Shown: positions 1 through 6,652 of the stretch, piece by piece
Layout of the letters: every line of letters starts with the position of its first letter
Position numbering within the stretch: position 1 is the first letter of the stretch
Source: DATLYF01 sp035575095
GTDB lineage: Bacteria > Pseudomonadota > Gammaproteobacteria > Competibacterales > Competibacteraceae
Reading direction: 5' to 3'
Length of the DNA: 19,247 nt
NCBI GenBank assembly: GCA_035575095.1
Contig: DATLYF010000096.1
Location: 1 to 19,247 of the forward strand
Program-made: the position numbers and the translations under genes
The notes under the pieces: generated by a model
Seen by the model: only the letters and a program-made list of their open reading frames with translations
The model's database searches: none
What the model was told of the DNA's origin: nothing

Positions 1-2078
1 AGACGTGCCCGCCGCAGCGCGTCCAGGTCGAGCTCGAAGACCAGCACCCGGCTGTCCAGCTCCAGCTCCCGCTCCATCGCCGGATGCAGAGCGCCGATCC
101 AGCCGATGGCCATACCATTGCGCTCGATACGCGCGCACTGCCCGGGATGCAGGGCAGGATGAGCCGGACGGGCGGCGACGAAGGCGAAGCGCTCGGGCTC
201 GCCGGTGAGCGCCAGCAGCGCCTCCACGTCGGCCTTGAGATCGTAGAAATCCACTCCGCGCGTCGCCGTACCCCACTGTTCGGGCAGCGCCGGCCCGCAC
301 ACCACACCGCCGATGTACGGCCGCTGGCGCAGCGCGCCATCCTCCTGGCGGAAGGTGAGACCGCTCTCGAACAGCCGCACCCGCGTCTGCTGCCGCGCCA
401 GGTTGTACACCAAGGCCTTGACCAACCCCGGCCACAGGCTAGTGCGCATCACCGCCAGGTCAGCGGAGATGGGATTGGCCAGAGCCAGGGTCTCGGCCTC
501 GGGGTCGAGCAGGCGCTGGAAACGGGGATCGACGAAGCTGTAGGTGATGGCCTCCTGGTAGCCACGCTGTATCAGCGTCTCGCGCAGCCTGGAGAGCGGC
601 ACCTCGGCCTCGGGCTGAGGCTGCATGGTCAGGCGGGTCAGGGGCTGGCTCACCGGCACGTTGTCGTAGCCGTCGACGCGGGCGATTTCCTCGATCAGGT
701 CGGCCTCGATGGCGATGTCGAAGCGCCGGGCGGGCGGCAGCACCTGCCAGGCGTCGCCGTCGCGCTGCAGCGTCATGCCCTGGCGGCTGAGGATGTCTTC
801 GACCTGGGCAGCAGCGTAGTCACGCCCCAACAGCAGACGGATGCGCGCCGGGCGCAGGCGGATGCTGGGCGGTACCGGCAGATGCTCGGCCGCGACCGCC
901 TCGATCACCGGCCCCGGGCGGCCGCCGGCGATGTCGAGCAGCAGCCGGGTGGCGCGCTCCATGGCCTTGACCTGCAATTCGGGATCGACCCCGCGCTCGA
1001 AGCGGTGCGAGGAATCGGTGTGCAAGCCGTAGCGGCGGGCCCGCCCGGCGATGGTGAGCGGGCTGAAGAAGGCGCTCTCCAGGAACACATCGCGGGTGTC
1101 GTCGCCGCAAGCCGTGTGTTCACCGCCCATGATGCCGGCCATGGCCACCGCGCCAGCGTGGTCGGCGATCACCAGGGTCTCGCCATCCAGCGCCACGGTG
1201 TTGCCGTTGAGCAGCTCCAGGGTCTCGCCGGCGCGGGCACGGCGCACCACGATGCCGCCGTTCAGCCGGGCCAGGTCGAAGGCGTGCATGGGCTGACCCA
1301 GTTCCAGCATGACGTAGTTGGTGACGTCCACCAGCGGCCCCAGGCTGCGCACGCCGGCGCGGCGCAGCCGCTCTTTCATCCACAGCGGGGTCTCGGCATG
1401 CACATCGACGCCGCGCACCACTCGGCCCACGTAACGCGGGCAGCCGGCGCCGTCCTCCAGCACCACCGGCAGGCGGTCGTCGCTGGCCGGCGCCACCGGG
1501 GCGATCTCCAGCTCCCGCAGCGGGCAGCGGTTGAGCACCGCTACCTCGCGGGCGATGCCGGCCATGCCCAGGCAATCGCCACGGTTGGGCGTGAGATCGA
1601 CCACGATGATGCTATCCTCCAGCCCGAGCAGCTCGCGTACGTCGGTGCCGGGCACGCTGTCTGCGGGCAGCGCCATCAGCCCCGCGGCATCCTCGGACAG
1701 GCCCAGTTCCTTGGCCGAGCACAGCATGCCGGCCGACTCCACGCCGCGCAGCTTGGAGCGCTTGATCTTCAGCTCGCCGGGCAGCACCGCTCCCACCAGG
1801 GCGGTGGGTGCGCACATGCCGACGGCCACGTTGGGCGCACCACAGACGATCTGTAGCGGCTCCCCTTGGCCCACATCGACTGTGGCCACGCGCAAACGCT
1901 CGGCATCGGGATGCGGCACCAGGCCGATCACTTTGCCCACCACCACGTTACTGAAGGCCGGCGCCGCCGGCTCGACCGCGTCCACCTCCAGTCCGGCCAT
2001 GGTCAGTTGCGCCGCCAATCGGGCGCTGTCCACCGCGGGATCGACCCATTCCCGCAGCCACTGTTCACTGATTCTCAT
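1..2078 (-). CDS. pheT: Phenylalanyl-tRNA synthetase beta subunit (C-terminus beyond window)
   Basis: Cytoplasmic enzyme subunit that pairs with PheS in an alpha2-beta2 complex charging tRNA-Phe; the beta chain binds tRNA and carries the editing site. Reading from the ATG at 2078 gives an uninterrupted frame of 692 codons that leaves the window at base 1. The start reads MRISEQWLREWV, followed by the EMAP/OB-type tRNA-binding domain (LVPHPDAERLRVATVDVG, then IVCGAPN) at about residues 40-150, the B3/B4 editing region (LTPNRGDCLGMAGIAREV onwards), a B5 region, and the catalytic-like core with YSFVDP and, near the edge, GWIGALHP. Family members are about 790-800 residues, so roughly 100 residues, the FDX-ACB anticodon-binding domain, lie outside the window. 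An AGGGCG ribosome site precedes the ATG. The gene lies 46 bases after pheS and is almost certainly cotranscribed with it. This is truncation by the window, not a broken gene. Confidence 0.97.
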   Translation of the reverse strand, partial: MRISEQWLREWVDPAVDSARLAAQLTMAGLEVDAVEPAAPAFSNVVVGKVIGLVPHPDAERLRVATVDVGQGEPLQIVCGAPNVAVGMCAPTALVGAVLPGELKIKRSKLRGVESAGMLCSAKELGLSEDAAGLMALPADSVPGTDVRELLGLEDSIIVVDLTPNRGDCLGMAGIAREVAVLNRCPLRELEIAPVAPASDDRLPVVLEDGAGCPRYVGRVVRGVDVHAETPLWMKERLRRAGVRSLGPLVDVTNYVMLELGQPMHAFDLARLNGGIVVRRARAGETLELLNGNTVALDGETLVIADHAGAVAMAGIMGGEHTACGDDTRDVFLESAFFSPLTIAGRARRYGLHTDSSHRFERGVDPELQVKAMERATRLLLDIAGGRPGPVIEAVAAEHLPVPPSIRLRPARIRLLLGRDYAAAQVEDILSRQGMTLQRDGDAWQVLPPARRFDIAIEADLIEEIARVDGYDNVPVSQPLTRLTMQPQPEAEVPLSRLRETLIQRGYQEAITYSFVDPRFQRLLDPEAETLALANPISADLAVMRTSLWPGLVKALVYNLARQQTRVRLFESGLTFRQEDGALRQRPYIGGVVCGPALPEQWGTATRGVDFYDLKADVEALLALTGEPERFAFVAARPAHPALHPGQCARIERNGMAIGWIGALHPAMERELELDSRVLVFELDLDALRRAR

Positions 2079-2124
2079 GATGTTCGCCCTGTTCGTTCAG
2101 AGTGTTCGCCGACCGTCATCCGCC

Positions 2125-3144
2125 TCAACGAAACTGGCGCAGGAAGCGCAGATCGTTGTCGAAGAACAGGCGCAGGTCGTTGACCCCGTAGCGCAGCATG
2201 GCCAGCCGCTCCACACCCATGCCGAAGGCGTAGCCGGTGTAGCGCTCGCTGTCGTAGCCGACGTGGCGGAACACCTCGGGGTGCACCATCCCTGAGCCCA
2301 GCACCTCCAGCCAGCCGCTGTGCTTGCATACCCGGCACCCGGAGCCGCCGCACATCACGCACTGGATGTCCACCTCGGCCGAGGGCTCGGTGAAGGGGAA
2401 ATACGACGGTCGGAAGCGCACCTTGAGGTCCTCGCGCTCGAAGAAGTGGCGCAAGAAATCGTGCAGGATGCCCTTGAGGTCGGCGAAGCTCACCCCTTCG
2501 TCCACATACAGCGCCTCGACCTGGTGGAACATGGGCGAATGGGTGATATCCGAGTCGCAGCGGTATACCCGGCCCGGCGCGATGATGCGCACCGGCGGCT
2601 GGTGGCTCTCCATCACCCGGATCTGCACGTTCGAGGTATGGGTGCGCAGCAAGGTATGGGCGTCGAAATAGAAGGTATCATGCATCGCCCGTGCCGGATG
2701 GTGCGGCGGAATGTTGAGGGCCTCGAAGTTGTGGAAGTCGTCCTCCACCTCCGGCCCCTCAGCCACACCGAAACCGACCTGGGTGAAGAAGGCTTCGATA
2801 CGCCCCAGAGTGCGGGTGATGGGGTGTAGTCCACCCACGGCTTGCCCGCGCCCCGGCAGGGTGACGTCGATGGCCTCGCTGGCCAGGCGGGCATCGAGGG
2901 CAGCGGCTTCGAGCAGTGCCTTGCGCGCTTCCAGCAGGGTCTGGATCTGCTCCTTGGCCTCGTTGATCACCTGGCCGGCGGCGCGGCGCTCCTCGGGCGG
3001 AAGCTGGCCGAGTTGCTTCAGCCGTTCGGTCAGCACGCCCTTCTTGCCCAGGTAATGTACCCGCAACTGATCCAGGCTGGACAGATCGGCGGCCTGGTCG
3101 ATGGCACTTCGGGCACTCTCTAGCAGTTCTGGCAACGCGTCCAC
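2125..3144 (-). CDS. pheS: Phenylalanyl-tRNA synthetase alpha subunit
   Basis: Catalytic alpha chain of phenylalanyl-tRNA synthetase (class II), forming the active enzyme with PheT. The GTG at 3144 is chosen as start: it gives 339 residues (E. coli 327), begins MDALPELLESA as the family does, and has a GGAG ribosome site about seven bases upstream. Residues 1-90 are a charged helical arm expected to form the coiled coil that contacts tRNA. Motif 1 lies near residues 120-135 (VAEGPEVEDDFHNFEALN follows), motif 2 at about 192-210 (RVYRCDSDITHSPMFHQVE), and motif 3 at about 305-317 (YAFGMGVERLAML). A four-cysteine cluster (CVMCGGSGCRVC, about 262-273) is a frequent feature of this family. A longer GTG start at 3195 is open but would translate the hairpin 3165-3192 into low-complexity sequence. 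Transcription has to pass the intrinsic terminator at 3198-3229, or start after it. Confidence 0.97.
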   Translation of the reverse strand: MDALPELLESARSAIDQAADLSSLDQLRVHYLGKKGVLTERLKQLGQLPPEERRAAGQVINEAKEQIQTLLEARKALLEAAALDARLASEAIDVTLPGRGQAVGGLHPITRTLGRIEAFFTQVGFGVAEGPEVEDDFHNFEALNIPPHHPARAMHDTFYFDAHTLLRTHTSNVQIRVMESHQPPVRIIAPGRVYRCDSDITHSPMFHQVEALYVDEGVSFADLKGILHDFLRHFFEREDLKVRFRPSYFPFTEPSAEVDIQCVMCGGSGCRVCKHSGWLEVLGSGMVHPEVFRHVGYDSERYTGYAFGMGVERLAMLRYGVNDLRLFFDNDLRFLRQFR

Positions 3145-3164
3145 GTGGCTTCTCCGGATTGATT

Positions 3165-3192
3165 CCGACCCGCCACCGCGGCGGCGGGTCGG
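3165..3192 (-). promoter_or_regulatory. 10-bp perfect hairpin just before the pheS ribosome-binding site
   Basis: The inverted repeat 3165-3174 (ccgacccgcc) and 3183-3192 (ggcgggtcgg) pairs perfectly over ten bases with an eight-base loop. It starts six bases after the T-tract of the upstream terminator and ends about ten bases before the pheS ribosome site. It has no T-tract of its own. It may stabilise the 5' end of pheST mRNA or form part of a regulatory leader; the function is inferred only from position. Confidence 0.6.
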
Positions 3193-3197
3193 CACAT

Positions 3198-3229
3198 AAA
3201 AAAGGGAAAGGACCCAAGGCCTTTCCCTT
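3198..3229 (-). terminator. Intrinsic terminator (or attenuator) between rplT and pheS
   Basis: On the minus strand AAGGGAAAGG (3229-3220) pairs perfectly with CCTTTCCCTT (3211-3202) across an eight-base loop. The transcript continues with Ts through 3198, giving a T-run that overlaps the end of the stem. It lies about 40 bases after the rplT stop and about 55 before the pheS start. In enteric bacteria this same interval carries the pheM leader and attenuator; here no phenylalanine-rich leader peptide is visible. Confidence 0.85.
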
Positions 3230-3247
3230 GATGCGAGCGCTTGTCGT

Positions 3248-3264
3248 GCCGGCTTGGAGCCGGC
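3248..3264 (-). repeat. Small hairpin immediately after rplT
   Basis: The inverted repeat gccggct (3248-3254) and agccggc (3258-3264) has a three-base loop, seven bases past the rplT stop codon. It is the first of three successive hairpins in the rplT-pheS interval. It has no T-tract, so it is more likely an RNA-stability element or part of a leader structure than a terminator. Confidence 0.5.
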
Positions 3265-3271
3265 GCACGGA

Positions 3272-3634
3272 TCAAGCGGCGTTGAGAGCGGCCTTGGCTT
3301 TTTCTGCCAGGGCGCTAAACGCGGGCTTGTCGAATACCGCCAGATCCGCCAGCACTTTGCGATCGATCTCGATGGCGGCCTTCTTCAGGCCGTTGATCAT
3401 GCGGCTGTAGGACAGGCCGTTGCTGCGGGCACCGGCGTTGATACGGGCGATCCACAGAGCGCGGAACTGGCGCTTGCGCTGCCGGCGGTCGCGGTAGGCG
3501 TACTGGGCGGCCTTGGTGACGGCCTGCTTGGCGACGCGGAACACGCGGCTGCGCGCACCATAGTAACCCTTGGCCTTGTTCAGGATCTTCTTGTGACGGG
3601 CGTGGGCGATAACACCACGTTTGACGCGGGGCAT
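3272..3634 (-). CDS. rplT: Large ribosomal subunit protein bL20
   Basis: Ribosomal protein L20 (120 residues; the family is about 117-120) binds 23S rRNA early in 50S assembly. The sequence opens MPRVKRGVIAHARHKKIL and contains KGYYGARSRVFRVAKQAV, RDRRQRKRQFRALWIARIN and SYSRMINGLKKA, all family hallmarks of the basic helical N-terminal arm and globular C-terminal domain. The ATG at 3634 follows GGAGG by nine bases. It lies 38 bases after rpmI. In E. coli L20 represses translation of rpmI and of itself by binding an mRNA structure; whether the same operator exists here is not evident from the primary sequence. Confidence 0.98.
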   Translation of the reverse strand: MPRVKRGVIAHARHKKILNKAKGYYGARSRVFRVAKQAVTKAAQYAYRDRRQRKRQFRALWIARINAGARSNGLSYSRMINGLKKAAIEIDRKVLADLAVFDKPAFSALAEKAKAALNAA

Positions 3635-3672
3635 CTCGGTTTACCTCCAGAGCGAATCCAGTCCGCGAAGGA

Positions 3673-3870
3673 TCAGGCGTAGGGCAGCATACGGCTGACC
3701 ATGGCGGTATCCGCCGCCGCCACCATGGCCGGACCGCGCAGCTGGCGCTTCCGCTTGGTGGACTTCTTGGTCAGGATGTGCCGGGCATAGGACTGCTTGC
3801 GCTTGAAGCCGCCGGACCCCGTGCGGGCGAAGCGCTTGGCCGCGCCGCGATTGGTCTTCAGTTTGGGCAT
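3673..3870 (-). CDS. rpmI: Large ribosomal subunit protein bL35
   Basis: Ribosomal protein L35, 65 residues, the usual length. It opens MPKLKTNRGAAKRFARTGSG, with the lysine/arginine-rich KRKQSYARHILTKKSTKRKR and a terminal VSRMLPY segment typical of the family. The ATG at 3870 has GGAG about eight bases upstream. It sits between infC and rplT, in the conserved order of the IF3-L35-L20 operon. The 74-base infC-rpmI interval contains an imperfect GC-rich hairpin (about 3901-3922) that could be the counterpart of the enteric L20 operator region, but this is only positional. Confidence 0.98.
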   Translation of the reverse strand: MPKLKTNRGAAKRFARTGSGGFKRKQSYARHILTKKSTKRKRQLRGPAMVAAADTAMVSRMLPYA

Positions 3871-3944
3871 TTACTCAACTCCGCATTCGATTATGGATGT
3901 CGGGGCGTCCCGCGGCCGCCCGAGGATGTGGCCGACGCGCAAAC

Positions 3945-4466
3945 TCACTTCTTGCGCGTCGGCGCCAGCACCATCACCATCTGCCGCCCTTCCATCTTCG
4001 GGCGCTGCTCGACGGTGCCGTGCTCCTTGAGGTCATCCTCGATGCGCTGCAGGAGCTTGAGCCCCAGTTCCTGGTGAGCCAGTTCCCGTCCCCGGAACCG
4101 CAGGGTCACCTTGGCTTTGTCGCCTTCGGTCAGGAAACGTATCAGGTTGCGCAGTTTGACCTGATAATCTCCCTCGTCCGTCCCTGGGCGAAACTTGATT
4201 TCCTTGACCTGGATCTGTTTCTGCTTCTTCTTCGCTTCCTGCGCCTTCTTCGCCTGTTCGAACTTGAACTTGCCGTAATCCATGATACGGCACACGGGCG
4301 GCTTGGCGTTGGGCGAGATCTCTACGAGGTCCAGGTCCTCGTCTTCCGCGATCTGCTTGGCCTGAGCCAGGGATACGATGCCGATCTGGTTGCCGTCCTT
4401 GCCGATCAACCGGACTTCGCGCGCGGTGATCTCATCGTTCACCCGGTTTTCGTTATTGGCTGCGAT
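3945..4466 (-). CDS. infC: Translation initiation factor IF-3, non-canonical ATC start
   Basis: IF3 binds the 30S subunit, prevents premature 50S joining and rejects non-canonical start codons. The body (EVRLIGKDGNQIGIVSLAQA, PPVCRIMDYGKFKFEQAKK, VKEIKFRPGTDEGDYQVKLR, KVTLRFRGRE) is unmistakable: N-domain, lysine-rich linker, C-domain. The only canonical start is a GTG at 4442, which has no ribosome site close by and would clip the N-terminus. Eight codons upstream, ATC (4464-4466) is spaced eight bases from AGGAGG (4475-4480, within AAAGGAGG). An in-frame TAG two codons before it excludes anything longer. From ATC the protein is 173 residues (E. coli 180). E. coli infC uses AUU and is autoregulated through that codon, so an ATC start fits the same logic. 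The gene starts 20 bases after the thrS stop. Confidence 0.95.
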   Translation of the reverse strand: MAANNENRVNDEITAREVRLIGKDGNQIGIVSLAQAKQIAEDEDLDLVEISPNAKPPVCRIMDYGKFKFEQAKKAQEAKKKQKQIQVKEIKFRPGTDEGDYQVKLRNLIRFLTEGDKAKVTLRFRGRELAHQELGLKLLQRIEDDLKEHGTVEQRPKMEGRQMVMVLAPTRKK

Positions 4467-4474
4467 TGTCTAAT

Positions 4475-4482
4475 CCTCCTTT
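4475..4482 (-). promoter_or_regulatory. infC ribosome-binding site that decides the ATC start
   Basis: AAAGGAGG on the minus strand is a near-perfect anti-16S match between the thrS stop and infC. It lies eight bases before ATC (4466-4464) but 32 bases before the nearest canonical GTG, so it supports initiation at ATC. Confidence 0.85.
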
Positions 4483-4486
4483 ACGC

Positions 4487-6403
4487 CTAAACGGAACGGC
4501 CGCGCTTCGCGATGTCGGCAGCCAGGAGCGCCTCGAAGGCTTCGAGGCTCATGCTTCCCAGGTCTTTGCCGGCCCGCGTCCGCACGGCCACGCTGTTGGA
4601 CTCTACTTCGCGATCCCCGACGACCAATAAGTAGGGCACACGCTGTAAAGTGTGCTCGCGGATTTTAAAGCCGATCTTCTCGTTTCTCAAGTCCGCTTTG
4701 ACGCGAAAACCCTGTTTCACAAGGGCATTTTCCACCTGCCGGACGTAGTCGCGCTGATGGTCGGTGATGTTCATCAGCACCGCCTGGGTAGGCGCCAGCC
4801 AGGCCGGGAAGTGACCGGCGTAATGCTCGATGAGGATGCCGATGAAGCGCTCCATCGAGCCGACGATGGCGCGATGCAGCATCACCGGCGGCTTGCGGGT
4901 GTTGTCCTCGGCCACGTACTCGGCGCCGAGCCGCGAGGGCAGCACGAAGTCGAGCTGTAGCGTACCGACCTGCCAAGAGCGTCCCAGGGCATCCTTGATG
5001 TGGTACTCGACCTTGGGTCCGTAGAAGGCGCCTTCGCCGGGCTGCTCCTGCCACTCCAGGCCGCAGGCGCGCAGCGCTTCCCGCAACCCCGCCTCGGCCT
5101 TGTCCCACACCGCGTCGGAGCCGGCGCGCTTGTCCGGGCGTAGGCTGAGCTTGATGTCGATGTGATCGAAGCCGAAGTCGCGGTAGACGCTCATCGCCAG
5201 GGTGTTGAAATCCCGCGATTCGGCGATGATCTGCTCTTCGGTGCAGAAGATGTGGGCGTCGTCCTGGGTGAAGCCGCGTACCCGCATCAGGCCGTGCAGC
5301 GCGCCGGAGGGCTCGTTGCGGTGGCAGGCGCCGAACTCCGCCATGCGCAGCGGCAGTTCACGGTAGCTGTGCAGCCCGTGGTTGAAGATCTGCACGTGGC
5401 ACGGGCAATTCATGGGTTTGACCGCGAAGTCGCGCGACTCGGAGTGGGTCGTGAACATGTTCTCGCGGTAGTTCTCCCAGTGCCCGGAGCGCTCCCACAG
5501 CACCCGGTCCACCACCTGCGGGGTCTTGACCTCAACGTAGCCGTTGGCCCGCAACTGGGCGCGCATGTACTGCTCCACCACCTGCCAGATGATCCAGCCG
5601 TTGGGGTGCCAGAACACCATGCCCGGCGCCTCTTCCTGGAGGTGGAACAGGTCGAGCTGCTTGCCGATCTTGCGGTGATCGCGCTTCTCGGCCTCCTCGA
5701 GCTGGGTGAGATAGGCGGCGAGCGCCTTCTTGTCGGGCCAGGCGGTGCCGTAGATGCGCTGCAGCATCTCGTTGTTGGCGTCGCCGCGCCAGTAGGCGCC
5801 GGCCACCTTCATCAGCTTGAAGGCCTTGAGCTTGCCGGTGGAGGGCACGTGCGGCCCGCGGCACAGGTCGATGAAATCGTCCTGGCGATACAGGCTGATT
5901 TCCTCGCCCTCGGGGATGGCGGCGATGATCTCGGCCTTGTACTCCTCGCCCATGGCACGAAAGAACTTCACCGCCTCGTCGCGCGGCATCACCGAGCGCT
6001 CTACCGGGATGTCCTTGGCCGCCAGCTCCTCCATGCGCTTCTCGATTTGCGCCAAATCGTCGGGGGTGAAGGGGCGCTCGTAGGAGAAGTCGTAGTAGAA
6101 GCCATTCTCGATGACCGGGCCGATGGTCACCTGGGCGCTGGGGAAAAGCTGCTTGACCGCATGGGCCAGCAGATGTGCGGTAGAGTGGCGGATGATCTCC
6201 AGGCCATCGGGGTCGCGGTCGGTGACGATGGCAAGGCGCGCATCGTCGCTGATGACGTAACTGGTATCCACCAGCCGGCCGTCGATCCGACCGGCCAGCG
6301 CGGCCTTGGCCAGGCCGGTACCGATGCTAGTCGCCACCTCGTGCACCGTCACGGGCTTGTCGAAGATACGCTGGCTACCATCGGGGAGTGTGATGACCGG
6401 CAT
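4487..6403 (-). CDS. thrS: Threonyl-tRNA synthetase
   Basis: Class II synthetase charging tRNA-Thr, cytoplasmic homodimer. It has 638 residues (E. coli 642), with an N-terminal TGS domain (1-62), an editing domain with the H73-x3-H77 pair in RHSTAHLLAHA and a downstream CRGPH motif (181-185), and a catalytic core. Zinc ligands match the family: C333 in KPMNCPCH, H384 in DDAHIFC, and a later histidine in MLHRAIVGSMERF near 510. The C-terminal anticodon-binding domain includes DLRNEKIGFKIREHTLQRVPYLLVVGD. One small difference from E. coli is NCPCH in place of NCPGH. The ATG at 6403 is preceded by AGGAAG. The gene heads the translation operon. In E. coli ThrRS represses its own mRNA through a tRNA-like leader; the roughly 60-base leader here is short and no clear mimic is visible. 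Confidence 0.98.
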   Translation of the reverse strand: MPVITLPDGSQRIFDKPVTVHEVATSIGTGLAKAALAGRIDGRLVDTSYVISDDARLAIVTDRDPDGLEIIRHSTAHLLAHAVKQLFPSAQVTIGPVIENGFYYDFSYERPFTPDDLAQIEKRMEELAAKDIPVERSVMPRDEAVKFFRAMGEEYKAEIIAAIPEGEEISLYRQDDFIDLCRGPHVPSTGKLKAFKLMKVAGAYWRGDANNEMLQRIYGTAWPDKKALAAYLTQLEEAEKRDHRKIGKQLDLFHLQEEAPGMVFWHPNGWIIWQVVEQYMRAQLRANGYVEVKTPQVVDRVLWERSGHWENYRENMFTTHSESRDFAVKPMNCPCHVQIFNHGLHSYRELPLRMAEFGACHRNEPSGALHGLMRVRGFTQDDAHIFCTEEQIIAESRDFNTLAMSVYRDFGFDHIDIKLSLRPDKRAGSDAVWDKAEAGLREALRACGLEWQEQPGEGAFYGPKVEYHIKDALGRSWQVGTLQLDFVLPSRLGAEYVAEDNTRKPPVMLHRAIVGSMERFIGILIEHYAGHFPAWLAPTQAVLMNITDHQRDYVRQVENALVKQGFRVKADLRNEKIGFKIREHTLQRVPYLLVVGDREVESNSVAVRTRAGKDLGSMSLEAFEALLAADIAKRGRSV

Positions 6404-6464
6404 GGCTTTCGCTTCCTAAACGACGTCGAGGGAACGGATCAGGGACGAAACAACATAAACGAAT

Positions 6465-6513
6465 GAAGGGCGTGCCGGGAAGCCCTTCTTGTGGAAGGAG
6501 CGGCACGCCCTTC
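6465..6513 (-). terminator. Long hairpin between tRNA-Val and thrS
   Basis: gaagggcgtgccg (6465-6477) and cggcacgcccttc (6501-6513) form a perfect 13-bp stem. A nested 5-bp stem sits inside it (ccttc 6484-6488, gaagg 6494-6498). It lies nine bases after the encoded CCA of tRNA-Val on the same strand. The downstream sequence (ATTCGTTTATG) is only moderately T-rich, so termination may be partial. The hairpin would protect the tRNA precursor 3' end and could also form the 5' part of a thrS leader. Confidence 0.6.
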
Positions 6514-6522
6514 GGGATAGCG

Positions 6523-6599
6523 TGGTAGGCGCGATTGGACTTGAACCAACGACCCCCACCATGTCAAGGTGGTGCTCTGACCAACTGAGCTACGCGCCT
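6523..6599 (-). tRNA. tRNA-Val (anticodon GAC)
   Basis: A 77-base gene with encoded CCA folds completely. The acceptor AGGCGCG pairs with CGCGCCT, with discriminator A. The D-arm is GCTCAGTTGGTCAGAGC. The anticodon stem CCACC/GGTGG encloses the loop TTGACAT with anticodon GAC. The T-arm contains GGTTCAAGTCC. It lies between uvrB and thrS on the same strand and has its own promoter. It resembles E. coli tRNA-Val(GAC) closely through the D, anticodon and T arms. Confidence 0.97.
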
Positions 6600-6613
6600 A
6601 GCGTAGGCCGCGA

Positions 6614-6642
6614 AGATTACCCAAAGCCGTTGCGCTTGGCAA
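6614..6642 (-). promoter_or_regulatory. Sigma70-type promoter for tRNA-Val
   Basis: On the minus strand, TTGCCA (6642-6637) is separated by exactly 17 bases from TAATCT (6619-6614). A GC-rich discriminator and the tRNA 5' end at 6599 follow. The spacing and short leader are what a stable-RNA promoter would show. Confidence 0.65.
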
Positions 6643-6652
6643 GGGGGCGGTC

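Noticed and set aside
84..1856. A 590-codon open frame on the plus strand
   Set aside because: It lies exactly antisense to pheT and is histidine/glutamine/alanine-rich low-complexity sequence typical of the reverse strand of high-GC genes.
3145..3195. N-terminal extension of PheS from a GTG at 3195
   Set aside because: It would translate a 10-bp hairpin next to the terminator T-run into an arginine/glycine-rich tail absent from the family; the GTG at 3144 has a good ribosome site.
3198..3268. A pheM-like leader peptide before pheS
   Set aside because: The only frame across the terminator (GTG at 3268) has just two phenylalanine codons, within the terminator stem, and does not stop before pheS, so it is not a credible attenuation leader.
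5162..6466. A 434-codon plus-strand open frame
   Set aside because: Antisense shadow of thrS with no recognisable domain. The same holds for the long frames opposite uvrB (7472-8719), the aminotransferase (8796-10112) and rsuA (11392-12300).
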